From: Pseudomonadota bacterium
Lineage (GTDB): Bacteria; Pseudomonadota; Alphaproteobacteria; Rickettsiales; UBA6187
Length of the DNA stretch: 64,000 nucleotides
Reading direction: 5' to 3'
Assembly (NCBI GenBank): GCA_027620075.1
Contig: JAQCEY010000001.1
Location: forward strand, 1 to 64,000
Within the stretch, counting starts at the first letter, position 1. Each line of letters begins with the position of its first letter. Below the pieces are notes generated by a model. That model saw nothing but the letters and a program-made list of their open reading frames with translations, was not told where the DNA came from and did not search any database. A program made the position numbers and the translations under genes. Positions 22,663-31,682 of this stretch are shown one piece after another.

Positions 22663-24310
22663 TCATGTTGTTACTCGTTATGCAAAGGAAATAGTTAACG
22701 GTAAAAGACCTGCATGCAAACTTCATATTTTGGCATGTCAGCGTCATTTAGATGACTTAAAATTAGGAAAAAAACGAGGCATCTATTTTGATGAAAATGC
22801 CGCTGATCATGCTATTGATTTTTTTCGATTTCTTAACCACTCAAAAGGTAAGTGGGCAGGAACACCGTTCCAGTTAGAAGATTGGCAGAAATTCGTTATC
22901 GGATGTATATTTGGTTGGCTTCGCACAGACGGACTTCGAAGATTTAGAACCGTTTACGAAGAGATACCGAGAAAAAACGGAAAAAGTACGAAATTAGCGG
23001 GTGTTGGACTATATTTATTTATCGCTGACGGTGAAGGTGGAGCAGAAATATATGCCGTTGCTACTAAAAAAGACCAAGCTAAAATTGTATTTTTAGAATC
23101 TAAGAGGATGGTTCAATCGTCGCCATCGCTTAGAAAAAAGATAAATATTCTAAATTCAAACCTTAATATTGCAGGAACAGCTAATAAATTTGAACCGTTG
23201 GGATCTGACGAAGATACAATGGATGGACTTAACACCCACGGTGCTATAATTGACGAAGTTCACGCACATAAGACACGTGGTGTCGTCGACGTAATGCAAA
23301 CATCAACTGGTGCGAGGGAACAACCTCTAATTTATGAAATAACAACGTCCGGCTTTAACAAGCTGAGTGTTTGTTGGGAACATCATGAATATAGTGAGAA
23401 AGTTTTAGAAGGAATAATAACAGACGATTCGTGGTTTGCATTTATTACATCTATCGATAAAGACGACGATTGGACAAGCGTAGATTCTTTTAAGAAGGCT
23501 AACCCGAATTATGGCATTTCAGTTAATCCGGAAGACCTTTTAAATAAGTGCAAAAGGGCTCAAGAGATCCTCGGCGAGCAGAATTCATTTAAAAGGTTAC
23601 ACTTAAATGTTTGGACGGAGCAAGCAAGTCGCTGGATTGATATGGACATCTGGAACGAGTGTCCGGCAGTTTTAAATCCTTCGGAGCTTAGAGGTCTTGA
23701 TTGTTACGGCGGGCTTGACTTGGCAAGTAGAGAAGATGTGGCGGCGTTTGTTTTGTTTTTTCCGGAACTATGTGCATTATTATGTACATTTTGGGTTCCG
23801 GAAGAAAATATACATAAAAGGGCAAAAAGAGATAGAGTACCATACGATATTTGGGCAGATGAGGGATATATAACTGCAACCGAAGGAAATGTTGTTGACT
23901 ATGATCAGATACGCTTGGATATAAATGAGGCATCAAACTTTTTTAATATAAAAGAAATAGCATACGACCGGTGGAATGCTACGCAAATAACAACTCAATT
24001 AGAGGGTGACGGACTTACTATGGTTCCGTTCGGACAAGGTTTCGGCAGTTTGTCTGCTCCGACAAAAGAATTTGGTAAAATAATAACAGCCAGACGCTTA
24101 AATCATGGCGGCAACCCTGTTTTGAAGTGGATGGCAAGCAATGTTGCCGTAAAAGAAGATCCGGCAGGTAATTTAAAGCCTGATAAAGGTAAATCTGCGG
24201 AAAAAATTGACGGTATTATGGCAGGCGTTATGGCGATCGGACGTGCTATTGTTCAAACGGATGATGCCGAAGAGTCCGTTTATGAGCAAAGAGGTTTAAT
24301 AGTACTATGA
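22643..24310 (+). CDS. terL: Phage terminase large subunit
   Basis: 555 aa, Terminase_1 type. The ATPase has a Walker A-like EIPRKNGKSTK (about residues 105-115), Walker B GAIIDEVHAH (about 199-208) and the coupling segment LIYEITTSG. The nuclease part begins at GLDLASREDVAAFV (Asp) and has IAYDRWNA (second Asp) and KIDGIMAGVMAI (third). It drives headful or cos packaging with the small subunit. Start inside the 3' end of terS with good coupling. Confidence 0.95.
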   Translation: MARKKPDHVVTRYAKEIVNGKRPACKLHILACQRHLDDLKLGKKRGIYFDENAADHAIDFFRFLNHSKGKWAGTPFQLEDWQKFVIGCIFGWLRTDGLRRFRTVYEEIPRKNGKSTKLAGVGLYLFIADGEGGAEIYAVATKKDQAKIVFLESKRMVQSSPSLRKKINILNSNLNIAGTANKFEPLGSDEDTMDGLNTHGAIIDEVHAHKTRGVVDVMQTSTGAREQPLIYEITTSGFNKLSVCWEHHEYSEKVLEGIITDDSWFAFITSIDKDDDWTSVDSFKKANPNYGISVNPEDLLNKCKRAQEILGEQNSFKRLHLNVWTEQASRWIDMDIWNECPAVLNPSELRGLDCYGGLDLASREDVAAFVLFFPELCALLCTFWVPEENIHKRAKRDRVPYDIWADEGYITATEGNVVDYDQIRLDINEASNFFNIKEIAYDRWNATQITTQLEGDGLTMVPFGQGFGSLSAPTKEFGKIITARRLNHGGNPVLKWMASNVAVKEDPAGNLKPDKGKSAEKIDGIMAGVMAIGRAIVQTDDAEESVYEQRGLIVL

Positions 24311-26313
24311 GGTTTTGGTTTTCTAAGTCTAAACGCTCAAATAGCAAAAGTTTAGGACACCCAAGAGATCCTGCTTTGGTTAAATGGTTATTTGCCGGAA
24401 TGCCGAATTCATCGGCAGGAATTAGCGTTACGGCTGATTCTGCTATGACTTTAACGGCTGTTAGTAACTGCGTGAGAGTTATCGCAGAGGATATAGCAAC
24501 GATACCGCTGATATTATATGAAAGATTGGTAAATGAAGGTAAAGAAAGGGCTGTTAATCACCCTATATATGACCTTTTACATAACAAGCCCAATAGATGG
24601 CAAACCAGTTCAGATTTTAGAAGAATGATGCTTGGACATTATCTTCTTCGTGGCAATTGTTATGCAGAAAAAATATATTTAAACAGCGGCAAGTTAAGTG
24701 AACTAATACCTCTTCATCCCGATAGAGTTTTTCCTTTTAAAGCTCCGGACGGACATATTGCGTATAAATATACACCTATTAACGGCAAAAGCAGAATTCT
24801 TTTGCAGCATGAAATGCATCATTTTGCCGATATTAGTAATGACGGTATCAAAGGTCAGTCAAGAATTGAGCAGGCGAGTGAGGCTCTGGGATTCTCGCTT
24901 GCGACAAATCAATATGGCTCCAAAATATTCGCAAACGGGGCTGTTCCCGGATTTTTGTTAAAGCATCCTGCAAAGCTTTCTGAAGAAGCCGCAACCAGAT
25001 TAATAAAATCGTGGGAAAAACGCCATAAAGGTTCTGAAAATGCGAATAGACCTGCGGTTTTAGAAGAAGGAATGGACTATAAAGAAGTCGGGATAAGTCC
25101 TGATGACGCACAGTTTCTTGACAGTAAGAAATTTAGCAGAAGCGAAATTTGCGGAATGTTTAGAGTTCCACCGCATAAAATCGGAGATTTAGAGCGTTCA
25201 ACTTTTAAAAATATTGAGAGTCAAGCAATTGAATATGTTGTAGATGCTCTGCGACCGATAGCCGTTTCGTGGGAGCAGGCTTATGCAAGAGATTTGTTGT
25301 CAGAAAACGATAGACAAAAATATTTTATCGAACATTTGCTTGACGGTCTTCTTCGTGGTGATATAAAAAGTCGTTACGAAGCCTATGCAATCGGACGTGA
25401 GAAAGGCTGGCTGTCTGCAAATGACATTCGCAGAAAAGAAAACATGAATCCTATCGGAGAAAGCGGCGATATATATTTAGTGCCGCTTAATATGATACCG
25501 GCTGATAAAGTCGGGAATTTTTATGATAGTGATGATACTCCGCCATCAAAAGATGAAAGGAGTTTTGAAAATAGAAAAGCTATATTTCGTGAAAAAAGAT
25601 CCGTTGAAGAGATTAGCAGAACAAAGGCTGCTTTTAAGCCTATATTCAACGATTCTGCAAGCCGTATTGTTCGTTTTGAAATAAAAGCGTTGCAACGAGC
25701 TGTTAATAAATACCTAACAAAAGGTTCTGATATTGAATTTAAAAGCCGGCTTAATGAATTTTACAAGAATTTCGATGTTGATATTGAAAAGAATATGTTG
25801 CCGTCACTAACGACATTTGCAGCAAGTATATACGCTATTGCTGCTGATGAAATAGGCTTGGCTTCAAAAACCATATCGCCTGAAATAACGAGGTTTATTA
25901 ACAAATATTCCAGTAATATGGCTAAAAGATATATATTATCTTCGCAAGAACAAATCGGCAGCATAATAAACTCTAACCCTGATAACTTAGTGCAGTCATT
26001 AAATGGCCGCTTTGACGAGTGGAGAGAAAAAAGACCATCAAAAATTGCATTGCGGGAAGTTGTGCAAGGTTCTTCTGCTATTCAAAAAGAAACATACAAG
26101 AAAAACGGTATAAGGCAATTGAAGTGGAAAACAATAGGCGATAATTGTCCTTTGTGCAGTTCCTTAGACGGTAAAGTTGTATCTATAGAATCAAACTTCG
26201 TTCAAAAAGGCGATGAGATTAATATAGATGGGTCGGCTCCATTAAAAATAAAAAGAAGCATCGGTCACCCTCAGCTACATGAGGGATGTGACTGTCAAAT
26301 AGTTGCTGCTTAA
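24307..26313 (+). CDS. Portal protein fused to a MuF-like head morphogenesis domain
   Basis: 668 aa; HK97 portals are normally about 380-450 aa. Residues about 30-410 form the portal: VSNCVRVIAEDIATIPL, FRRMMLGHYLLRGNCYAE, SRIEQASEALGFS and FRVPPHKIGDLERSTFKNIESQA. The additional 250 residues end in a MuF-type C-terminal motif, NCPLCSSLDGKVVSIES…HPQLHEGCDCQIV, with the CX2C, conserved His and CXC. MuF proteins are minor head proteins made by a separate gene in most phages. Start overlaps terL by 4 bp (ATGA). Confidence 0.9.
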   Translation: MRFWFSKSKRSNSKSLGHPRDPALVKWLFAGMPNSSAGISVTADSAMTLTAVSNCVRVIAEDIATIPLILYERLVNEGKERAVNHPIYDLLHNKPNRWQTSSDFRRMMLGHYLLRGNCYAEKIYLNSGKLSELIPLHPDRVFPFKAPDGHIAYKYTPINGKSRILLQHEMHHFADISNDGIKGQSRIEQASEALGFSLATNQYGSKIFANGAVPGFLLKHPAKLSEEAATRLIKSWEKRHKGSENANRPAVLEEGMDYKEVGISPDDAQFLDSKKFSRSEICGMFRVPPHKIGDLERSTFKNIESQAIEYVVDALRPIAVSWEQAYARDLLSENDRQKYFIEHLLDGLLRGDIKSRYEAYAIGREKGWLSANDIRRKENMNPIGESGDIYLVPLNMIPADKVGNFYDSDDTPPSKDERSFENRKAIFREKRSVEEISRTKAAFKPIFNDSASRIVRFEIKALQRAVNKYLTKGSDIEFKSRLNEFYKNFDVDIEKNMLPSLTTFAASIYAIAADEIGLASKTISPEITRFINKYSSNMAKRYILSSQEQIGSIINSNPDNLVQSLNGRFDEWREKRPSKIALREVVQGSSAIQKETYKKNGIRQLKWKTIGDNCPLCSSLDGKVVSIESNFVQKGDEINIDGSAPLKIKRSIGHPQLHEGCDCQIVAA

Positions 26314-26334
26314 TAATAATTAATAGGTAGAAAA

Positions 26335-26919
26335 ATGAAAGGTGTTGAAAGAAGAGCTTTTAATGTCAGTAATATCGAACTTAGAGCTGAAGGAGAAGGT
26401 GAAGATTTAACTAAAAAAATAGTAGGTCATGCTGCCATATTTAATCAACTTTCTGAAGATTTGGGTGGTTTCCAAGAAAAAATCGAACCCGGTGCGTTTA
26501 GTAAGTCATTAAAAAATGCAGATGTTAGAGCCTTATGGAATCATGATGCTAATTTTATTTTGGGGCGTAATAAGGCGGGAACTTTAACTTTGAGTGAAGA
26601 TAAAACAGGTCTTGCTATTGAAATTTTACCACCTGACACACAATTTGCCCGAGACCTAATGGTATCAATGGAAAGAGGCGATGTTACTCAAATGTCCTTT
26701 GGATTCAGAACTATAAAAGATAAATGGGAAACCGAAGCGGGAAAGGATATCAGGACTTTATTAGAAGTGGAGATATTTGACGTATCGCCTGTTACATATC
26801 CTGCATATACCCAAACTGACGTAGCTTTAAGGTCGTTAGATGTCTGGAAAAAAGACAACAAACCATTTACACCTTCTTTGAAAAGTTACAAAAGAAAACT
26901 TGCTTTAGCCAATCTCTAA
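26335..26919 (+). CDS. HK97 family prohead protease
   Basis: 194 aa. Family motifs are KIVGHAAIFNQLS, EKIEPGAFSKSL, RALWNHDANFILGR (catalytic His) and TQMSFGFRTI (catalytic Ser). It cleaves the delta/scaffold part of the capsid protein during head maturation. Position directly before the major capsid gene is standard. Confidence 0.95.
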   Translation: MKGVERRAFNVSNIELRAEGEGEDLTKKIVGHAAIFNQLSEDLGGFQEKIEPGAFSKSLKNADVRALWNHDANFILGRNKAGTLTLSEDKTGLAIEILPPDTQFARDLMVSMERGDVTQMSFGFRTIKDKWETEAGKDIRTLLEVEIFDVSPVTYPAYTQTDVALRSLDVWKKDNKPFTPSLKSYKRKLALANL

Positions 26920-26955
26920 ACACAGTAGGTATGTTAACGTTTGCCAACGGGCCAT

Positions 26956-27004
26956 CGGATTAAATCCGAATTCGTTAACGAATGTCCGTATCTGCTCATC
27001 AGAT
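26956..27004. other. Three successive palindromes before the capsid gene
   Basis: CGGAT-TAA-ATCCG (26956-26968), ATTCGTTAACGAAT (26970-26983) and ATCTG-CTCAT-CAGAT (26990-27004) in the 135-bp gap between protease and capsid genes. No T-run follows, so they look like RNA processing or translation-control structures more than terminators. Confidence 0.6.
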
Positions 27005-27054
27005 GATGTTTTTAGGACAACAAGTAAAATAAATAATAATTTTAGGAGAAAATA

Positions 27055-28251
27055 ATGTCCCGTATAAATCAACTACGTGAAAAACGTCAATCCATTCTAA
27101 ATAAATTAGATGAGATGACAAAGACTGCTGACAAAGAAAAAAGAGAATTTGATCAAGAAGAGTCTAATAAATTTGATAAGTTATTTGCAGACAGTGAAAA
27201 TATAAAATCTGACATACAACGTGAAGAAAAACGTGAGGCTTTGCAGCGTGAAATGGCACAACAGGCTTCAAGTTCTAATAACAATTCTTCGGAAGATTCT
27301 AATAATGCAGAGGCTCGGAATAAAAAAATCATCGAATCATTTAGATCGTGGGTTGCATCGGGTCAAGAGAGCCAAGAAATTAGAGCGTTACAAGCTGACT
27401 CTGATACACAAGGTGGTTATCTTGTAGCTCCTGAACAATTTGTAATGCAGCTTATAAAAGCTGTTGATGATGTTGTGTCGATAAGAAGGATTGCAAATGT
27501 TTTTTCGGTTCCAAATGCAGATAGTCTTGGTGCGGCTTCGCTAGATAATGACCCTGATGACGCAGACTGGACATCGGAGATAGCTACTGGAAGTGAAGAC
27601 GGTTCAATGAGCTTTGGCAAAAGAGAGCTAAAACCGCATCCGGTTGCTAAAAGGATAAAAGTTTCTAAATCGCTCCTTAGAAAAAGCATGATGAATGTTG
27701 AAAGTATAGTGATGGAACGTCTGGCTTATAAATTTGGCGTAACTGAAGAAAAGGCTTTTCTGACAGGTAACGGAAGCCAGCAACCGCTGGGTATATTTGT
27801 TGCTTCAAACAACGGAATTCCAACGTCACGTGATGTAAGTAGTCAAAATACTACGACATCAGTGTCGGCGGACGGTTTAATTAATGCGGAAATGTCTTTA
27901 AAAGACCAACATAGGGCTAAATCCACGTGGATTTTTCATAGAGACGGAATTAAACAAATTCGTCAATTAAAAGATGGCGAGGGTCGTTATTTGTTGGATC
28001 TTAAAAACGGCACAATAAACGGGATTCCATTTGTAACGTCGGAATATGCACCTAACACATTCACTACCGGTCAATATGTAGGAATTATCGGTAATTTTGA
28101 ATATTACTGGATAGCCGATGCTTTGGATATGGAAATGCAGCGTTTGAATGAGCTTTATGCCGAGACAAATCAAGTTGGGTTCATAGGACGCAAAGAAACG
28201 GACGGTATGCCTGTACTTGCCGAAGCATTTGCTCGTGTCAAACTAGCGTAA
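27055..28251 (+). CDS. Major capsid protein (HK97 fold)
   Basis: 398 aa. The N-terminal coiled-coil delta domain (about residues 1-105: INQLREKRQSILNKLDEMTK… and KSDIQREEKREALQREMAQQ) would be removed by the protease. The HK97-fold body starts near TQGGYLVAPEQFVMQLI and includes VFSVPNADSLG, KPHPVAKRIKVSKSLLRKS (E-loop) and FVTSEYAPN near the end. AGGAG precedes the ATG by 6 nt. Confidence 0.95.
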   Translation: MSRINQLREKRQSILNKLDEMTKTADKEKREFDQEESNKFDKLFADSENIKSDIQREEKREALQREMAQQASSSNNNSSEDSNNAEARNKKIIESFRSWVASGQESQEIRALQADSDTQGGYLVAPEQFVMQLIKAVDDVVSIRRIANVFSVPNADSLGAASLDNDPDDADWTSEIATGSEDGSMSFGKRELKPHPVAKRIKVSKSLLRKSMMNVESIVMERLAYKFGVTEEKAFLTGNGSQQPLGIFVASNNGIPTSRDVSSQNTTTSVSADGLINAEMSLKDQHRAKSTWIFHRDGIKQIRQLKDGEGRYLLDLKNGTINGIPFVTSEYAPNTFTTGQYVGIIGNFEYYWIADALDMEMQRLNELYAETNQVGFIGRKETDGMPVLAEAFARVKLA

Positions 28252-28253
28252 TT

Positions 28254-28394
28254 CTATAGTATTTCCAAAATTTATTGATAATTGTCATCCCCGACTTGTT
28301 CGGGGATCTTCTGTCAATTAAAACAGATCCCCCTATAATTTTCTACGAAAATTCACAGGGATGACATTATTATTAAAAATTAGAAACACTATAG
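28254..28394. mobile_element. MITE-like palindromic element, IS630-type ends
   Basis: About 141 bp with long inverted ends: left CTATAGTATTTCCAAAATTT…GTCATCCC, right the inverse of CTATAGTGTTTCTAATTTTT…GTCATCCC. Inside is a second palindrome with CGGGGATC…GATCCCC. There is no coding capacity. The ends resemble the CTATAGCATTTCAA ends at 42587 and 44816, so it may be mobilised by IS630-type transposase. It sits 2 bp after the capsid stop codon. Confidence 0.75.
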
Positions 28395-28432
28395 TTTGAT
28401 TATTTTTTAAATTTTATTACGGAGATTTATCC

Positions 28433-28879
28433 ATGAACTTATTAAAAAATGTGGAATTTCAAGAAGTTCTAGCACCTATAGCAGCCGGAAGTAGTATTAA
28501 TTCTGACAGCGATATCATTGATATGGAGGGCTTTGAGGGAGTAACTTTTATAACGCCTATTACCGATAGTGCCGATACCGGTGTTGCAACTATGAATATT
28601 GAGCAAAATAGTGCTAACTCGGCTTCCGGAATGGCGGCATTATCAGGAGCGATAGCGACAGTTACATCGGCGGCCAATGATGACATTAACGGTCAGTTAC
28701 TTATTGTTGATGTTTATAGACCAAAAGAGCGTTATTTGAGAGCAAATCTGACAAGTGCTACGGCAAATATTGCCTATGGTAATACTATAGCCGTTAAGTA
28801 TGGTGCAAAGAAGAAGCCTATTACTCAAGGATCTACGGTAGCAGCATCAACGCAAGTTGTTAGTCCTGCAGAAGCATAA
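28433..28879 (+). CDS. Phage head protein, probable capsid decoration
   Basis: 148 aa, Ala/Ser/Thr-rich beta protein (GFEGVTFITPITDSADTGVATMNIEQ… ERYLRANLTSATANIAYGNTIAVKYG). Such proteins directly after the capsid gene in HK97-like phages are usually decoration or head-stabilising proteins, similar in style to proteins annotated as 'phage head protein' with ISxYVP-like ends. No firm family. GGAG stands before the ATG. Confidence 0.7.
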   Translation: MNLLKNVEFQEVLAPIAAGSSINSDSDIIDMEGFEGVTFITPITDSADTGVATMNIEQNSANSASGMAALSGAIATVTSAANDDINGQLLIVDVYRPKERYLRANLTSATANIAYGNTIAVKYGAKKKPITQGSTVAASTQVVSPAEA

Positions 28880-28902
28880 TCTTTAATGGTGCCTTATTTA
28901 AT

Positions 28903-28934
28903 CGAAGGGCATTAATTTGTCCTTCGTTTTTTTT
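28903..28934 (+). terminator. Intrinsic terminator within the head gene cluster
   Basis: CGAAGGGCA-TTAATT-TGTCCTTCG stem (one G-T pair) followed by eight T, between the decoration-type gene and the next structural gene. It would raise capsid and decoration mRNA relative to downstream tail genes. Confidence 0.85.
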
Positions 28935-28959
28935 GATAATATAAAAAACGAGAAGTATT

Positions 28960-29478
28960 ATGTCTAATACAAAAGTATATATGGAACAGGGCGGCAATAA
29001 ACAGGTTGTAGCCGCCGGTGGTGAGATTAACATTGAAACTGGCGGGGCTTTGAAAATAAACGGCACCGATGTAAGCTCGGAGTTGGCGGAAGCTGCCGGC
29101 AAGGCAACAAATGTTACATTTTCATATGCAGCAGCTGCTGCAAATGTGTCCGAGGTAACAATCACGGTTAAAAATGCAGCGGGCACTACAATAGAATCCC
29201 CGCACAGCTTAGATGTATATCTGTCTGATGCTGCCACAGGTGCAGGACTGACGGCAACTACTGCAAGCGGTACTGTTACGGCTAAAGCTGCAAGCGGTAC
29301 TGTTTTGGGTACACTTACGGCTAAAAAGGCTTTACGAGTGCAGACCTTGGCAACCGGTGTTTTTATATTGGAAATAACCGATACTGCTAAAACCGGATTC
29401 TATCCGGTAGTATCACTTCCAAATACGGGAGAAACTATTGTCGGTTCTCAAATGGTCACCGGTGATTACGGTGCTTAG
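28960..29478 (+). CDS. Phage structural protein, Gly/Ala/Thr-rich
   Basis: 172 aa. The N-terminal segment KQVVAAGGEINIETGGALKINGTDV is of the type found at the start of phage head fibre and surface proteins; the rest is Ig-like in pattern (VTITVKNAAGTTIESPHSLDVYLSDAATG). A near-repeat TASGTVTAKAASGTVLGTLTAK occurs at about residues 100-122. It is likely a virion surface protein; family not recognised. Confidence 0.65.
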   Translation: MSNTKVYMEQGGNKQVVAAGGEINIETGGALKINGTDVSSELAEAAGKATNVTFSYAAAAANVSEVTITVKNAAGTTIESPHSLDVYLSDAATGAGLTATTASGTVTAKAASGTVLGTLTAKKALRVQTLATGVFILEITDTAKTGFYPVVSLPNTGETIVGSQMVTGDYGA

Positions 29479-29490
29479 AAAGGGTTAATT

Positions 29491-29865
29491 ATGACTTACG
29501 CTAAAAAACATATTGTTGAAATTGTTACAAACTCAAGCGGAGATGCTGTTGCTTACACAGAAAAACCACTCAACGGCAAAATCATAAATGCTATTTACGA
29601 TAAAACAGATTTTGCGGACGGTGTTGATTTTACAATTACATCAGAAACAACCGGACAAAATATATGGACGGAAAGTAATGTAAATGCGTCTAAAACAATA
29701 TCACCGAAACAACCGGTGCATGATACCGCCGGAGTCGCCGCTTTGTATGCATCCGGAGGAGAGGCGGTTTTGCACGAAATATATGTTGTTGATGAGCGTA
29801 TTAAGTGCGTAATAGCAAATGGTGGTGACACAAAAACCGGCACAATAACATTTATTGAAGGGTAA
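29491..29865 (+). CDS. Phage structural protein, unknown (124 aa)
   Basis: Beta-rich small protein (KKHIVEIVTNSSGDAVAYTEKPLNGKIINAIY … VVDERIKCVIANGGDTKTGTITFIEG). The pattern, with an early 'symmetry' of short strands and a VxDERIK…GGDTKTG end, is frequent in small virion proteins located between capsid and connector genes in alphaproteobacterial phages. No named function. Confidence 0.65.
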   Translation: MTYAKKHIVEIVTNSSGDAVAYTEKPLNGKIINAIYDKTDFADGVDFTITSETTGQNIWTESNVNASKTISPKQPVHDTAGVAALYASGGEAVLHEIYVVDERIKCVIANGGDTKTGTITFIEG

Positions 29866-29870
29866 TTATA

Positions 29871-30263
29871 ATGAAAATCAAATTAAGAACGATGATGTCC
29901 GGTCCCCAAGGAACTTTTAACCCGGGATCTGTTTTAGATATTCCGGCTTGCGGCGTTACCGAAAACCAAGCCAATGAGCTGATTGCCTGTAAATATGCAG
30001 AACTTATAAGTAATACAGGTGAAAATTTGGCAAGCACATCGGCTAATAACTTAGCAAAAAGCGTTAAAAATATTGAAACTGCAACGATAAATGCTCCTGA
30101 AAATACATCAAAAATAAATAATAAAGCAAGTGGTGCCTTTGAAATAAAACATATAGGCGGCGGTTATTACCACGTTTTTGACAGTCAAAATAAACAGGTT
30201 ACCGAGCAGGCAATAAAAAAATCCGAAGCGATGAAAATACTTAAAGAGCTAACTAAAGGTTAA
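29871..30263 (+). CDS. Phage head-region protein, unknown (130 aa)
   Basis: Begins KIKLRTMMSGPQGTFNPGSVLDI, typical of small phage proteins with an SH3-like N-terminal fold in front of connector genes; the middle is low-complexity (Asn/Ala/Lys), and the C-terminus IKHIGGGYYHVFDSQNKQV looks like a small three-stranded domain. Function unknown. Confidence 0.62.
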   Translation: MKIKLRTMMSGPQGTFNPGSVLDIPACGVTENQANELIACKYAELISNTGENLASTSANNLAKSVKNIETATINAPENTSKINNKASGAFEIKHIGGGYYHVFDSQNKQVTEQAIKKSEAMKILKELTKG

Positions 30264-30265
30264 AA

Positions 30266-30844
30266 ATGATTTATACGGTTGTTACGCCTCCGGAATCCGA
30301 GCCTATTTCTATTTCAAAGGCTAAAGATCATCTCCGTGTGGATCACTCCGACGAAGATGATTATATTTTGTCTTTGATAGGTTCCGCAAGGGAATTTGCA
30401 GAAAGGTTTACCAGACGGGCTTTAATGACCAAAACCGTTGATTTTAAGATAGATGAATTTCCTATTGATGTAATAGAAGTATCAATGCCTCCTTTGCAGT
30501 CGGTTAGTTCTATAACCTATATTGATCCTAACGGAGAATTACAAACATGGGGTTCTTCAAATTATATTGTCGATACAATTAGTCAGCCGGCAAGAATTGC
30601 CCCTGCTTATGGCAAAGTTTTTCCGTCAACCAGATGCCAGATGAATGCAGTAACTATTCGGGCTATAATCGGCTACGGAGGAAGTAGCGATATCCCGAAA
30701 GAAATTATTCAAGCGATGCTGCAAATGATAGGGCATTTGTACGAACATAGGGAGTCCGTAGATATAGGACGACCGCTTAATGAAGTTCCGATGACAACGA
30801 AATATTTGTTAGAGCCTTATAGGGATTTGAGGTTCTTTTCATGA
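30266..30844 (+). CDS. Head-tail connector protein (HK97 gp6 / phiE125 gp8 type)
   Basis: 192 aa. The opening VTPPESEPISISKAKDHLRVDHSDEDDYILSLIGSAREFAERFTRRAL is the signature of gp6-like adaptor proteins that form a ring under the portal. Overlaps the next gene by 4 bp. Confidence 0.9.
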   Translation: MIYTVVTPPESEPISISKAKDHLRVDHSDEDDYILSLIGSAREFAERFTRRALMTKTVDFKIDEFPIDVIEVSMPPLQSVSSITYIDPNGELQTWGSSNYIVDTISQPARIAPAYGKVFPSTRCQMNAVTIRAIIGYGGSSDIPKEIIQAMLQMIGHLYEHRESVDIGRPLNEVPMTTKYLLEPYRDLRFFS

Positions 30845-31161
30845 TTGCAAATATGAGGGAAAGAGTAAAGTTTCAGACAGAATCTGATGTTGCAGACGGA
30901 GGCGGTGGTTTTACAGCCACATGGATTAACCATGTAACGGTTTGGGGGAAAGTTAGTCCCGTTAAAATCGACGAAGAAGCCCAAGCAGACCAGTTGCAAG
31001 CCGAAGTTTTGTATAAAATAAAAATAAGATATAGAAGCGATTTAAGTGAAAAAATGCGGATTGTTTGGCAAGGGAAAAACTTGAATATCCGTTCAATTAC
31101 GAATCCTGACGAAAGAAAAAGATATAATGAGATAATTGCGGAACAGGGAGTAGCAATTTGA
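30841..31161 (+). CDS. Phage head closure protein (SPP1 gp16-like)
   Basis: 106 aa. MRERVKFQTESDVADGGGGFTATWINHVTVWGKVSPV and KNLNIRSITNPDERKRYNEIIAEQ are the standard head-closure/stopper pattern. It joins the connector to the tail. Overlaps neighbours by 4 bp on each side. Confidence 0.9.
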   Translation: MIANMRERVKFQTESDVADGGGGFTATWINHVTVWGKVSPVKIDEEAQADQLQAEVLYKIKIRYRSDLSEKMRIVWQGKNLNIRSITNPDERKRYNEIIAEQGVAI

Positions 31162-31682
31162 AACCGTCAATAGTCGGTATTAGCCGTTTGAAGCAAAGAA
31201 TAATGAGGATTTCGGCAACGCATGATAGGATAGTAAACGAAATTTTAGAGCAGGCGGCTTTACAGGTTCGCAATAATGCAGTTCATAACGTTCAAAACCG
31301 TGCAAAATCAGGCAAGCTTTATGATTGGAGAGCTTTAAGAAAAGGAGAAAAAGCGGATAGATTTGTCAAAGTTAAAGGGCAGATGATACCCGTAAAAGAC
31401 AGAAAAACGCCGCATAGAGCATCAGCTCCCGGTCAGTCACCTGCCGAGGATGAAGGTGATATGACTAAACATATTGCCTATTTTGTTTCTAAAAAAGGCA
31501 TGGAAAGAAGGGTTGCAACGATTCGGGGCGGGTATGGAGCTGCTAAGAACCTTGAGTTCGGCTCAAGGGGAATTAAAGCCAGACCGTTTTTGCTGCCGGC
31601 GTTTTATAAAGAAAAAAGAAAGTTCCGATTGGAGCTTACAAGGGACGTAAAAAGAAACATCAAAAAATATAGTAAAAAATGA
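31158..31682 (+). CDS. Tail completion protein (HK97 gp10 family)
   Basis: 174 aa. Starts at TTG 31158 overlapping the previous stop. SRLKQRIMRISATHDRIVNEILEQAALQVRNNAV at the start and YGAAKNLEFGSRGIKARPFLLPAF near the end are the gp10-like signature; the middle contains SAPGQSPAEDEGDMTKHIAY. It probably sits at the head-tail interface. Confidence 0.88.
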   Translation: MKPSIVGISRLKQRIMRISATHDRIVNEILEQAALQVRNNAVHNVQNRAKSGKLYDWRALRKGEKADRFVKVKGQMIPVKDRKTPHRASAPGQSPAEDEGDMTKHIAYFVSKKGMERRVATIRGGYGAAKNLEFGSRGIKARPFLLPAFYKEKRKFRLELTRDVKRNIKKYSKK

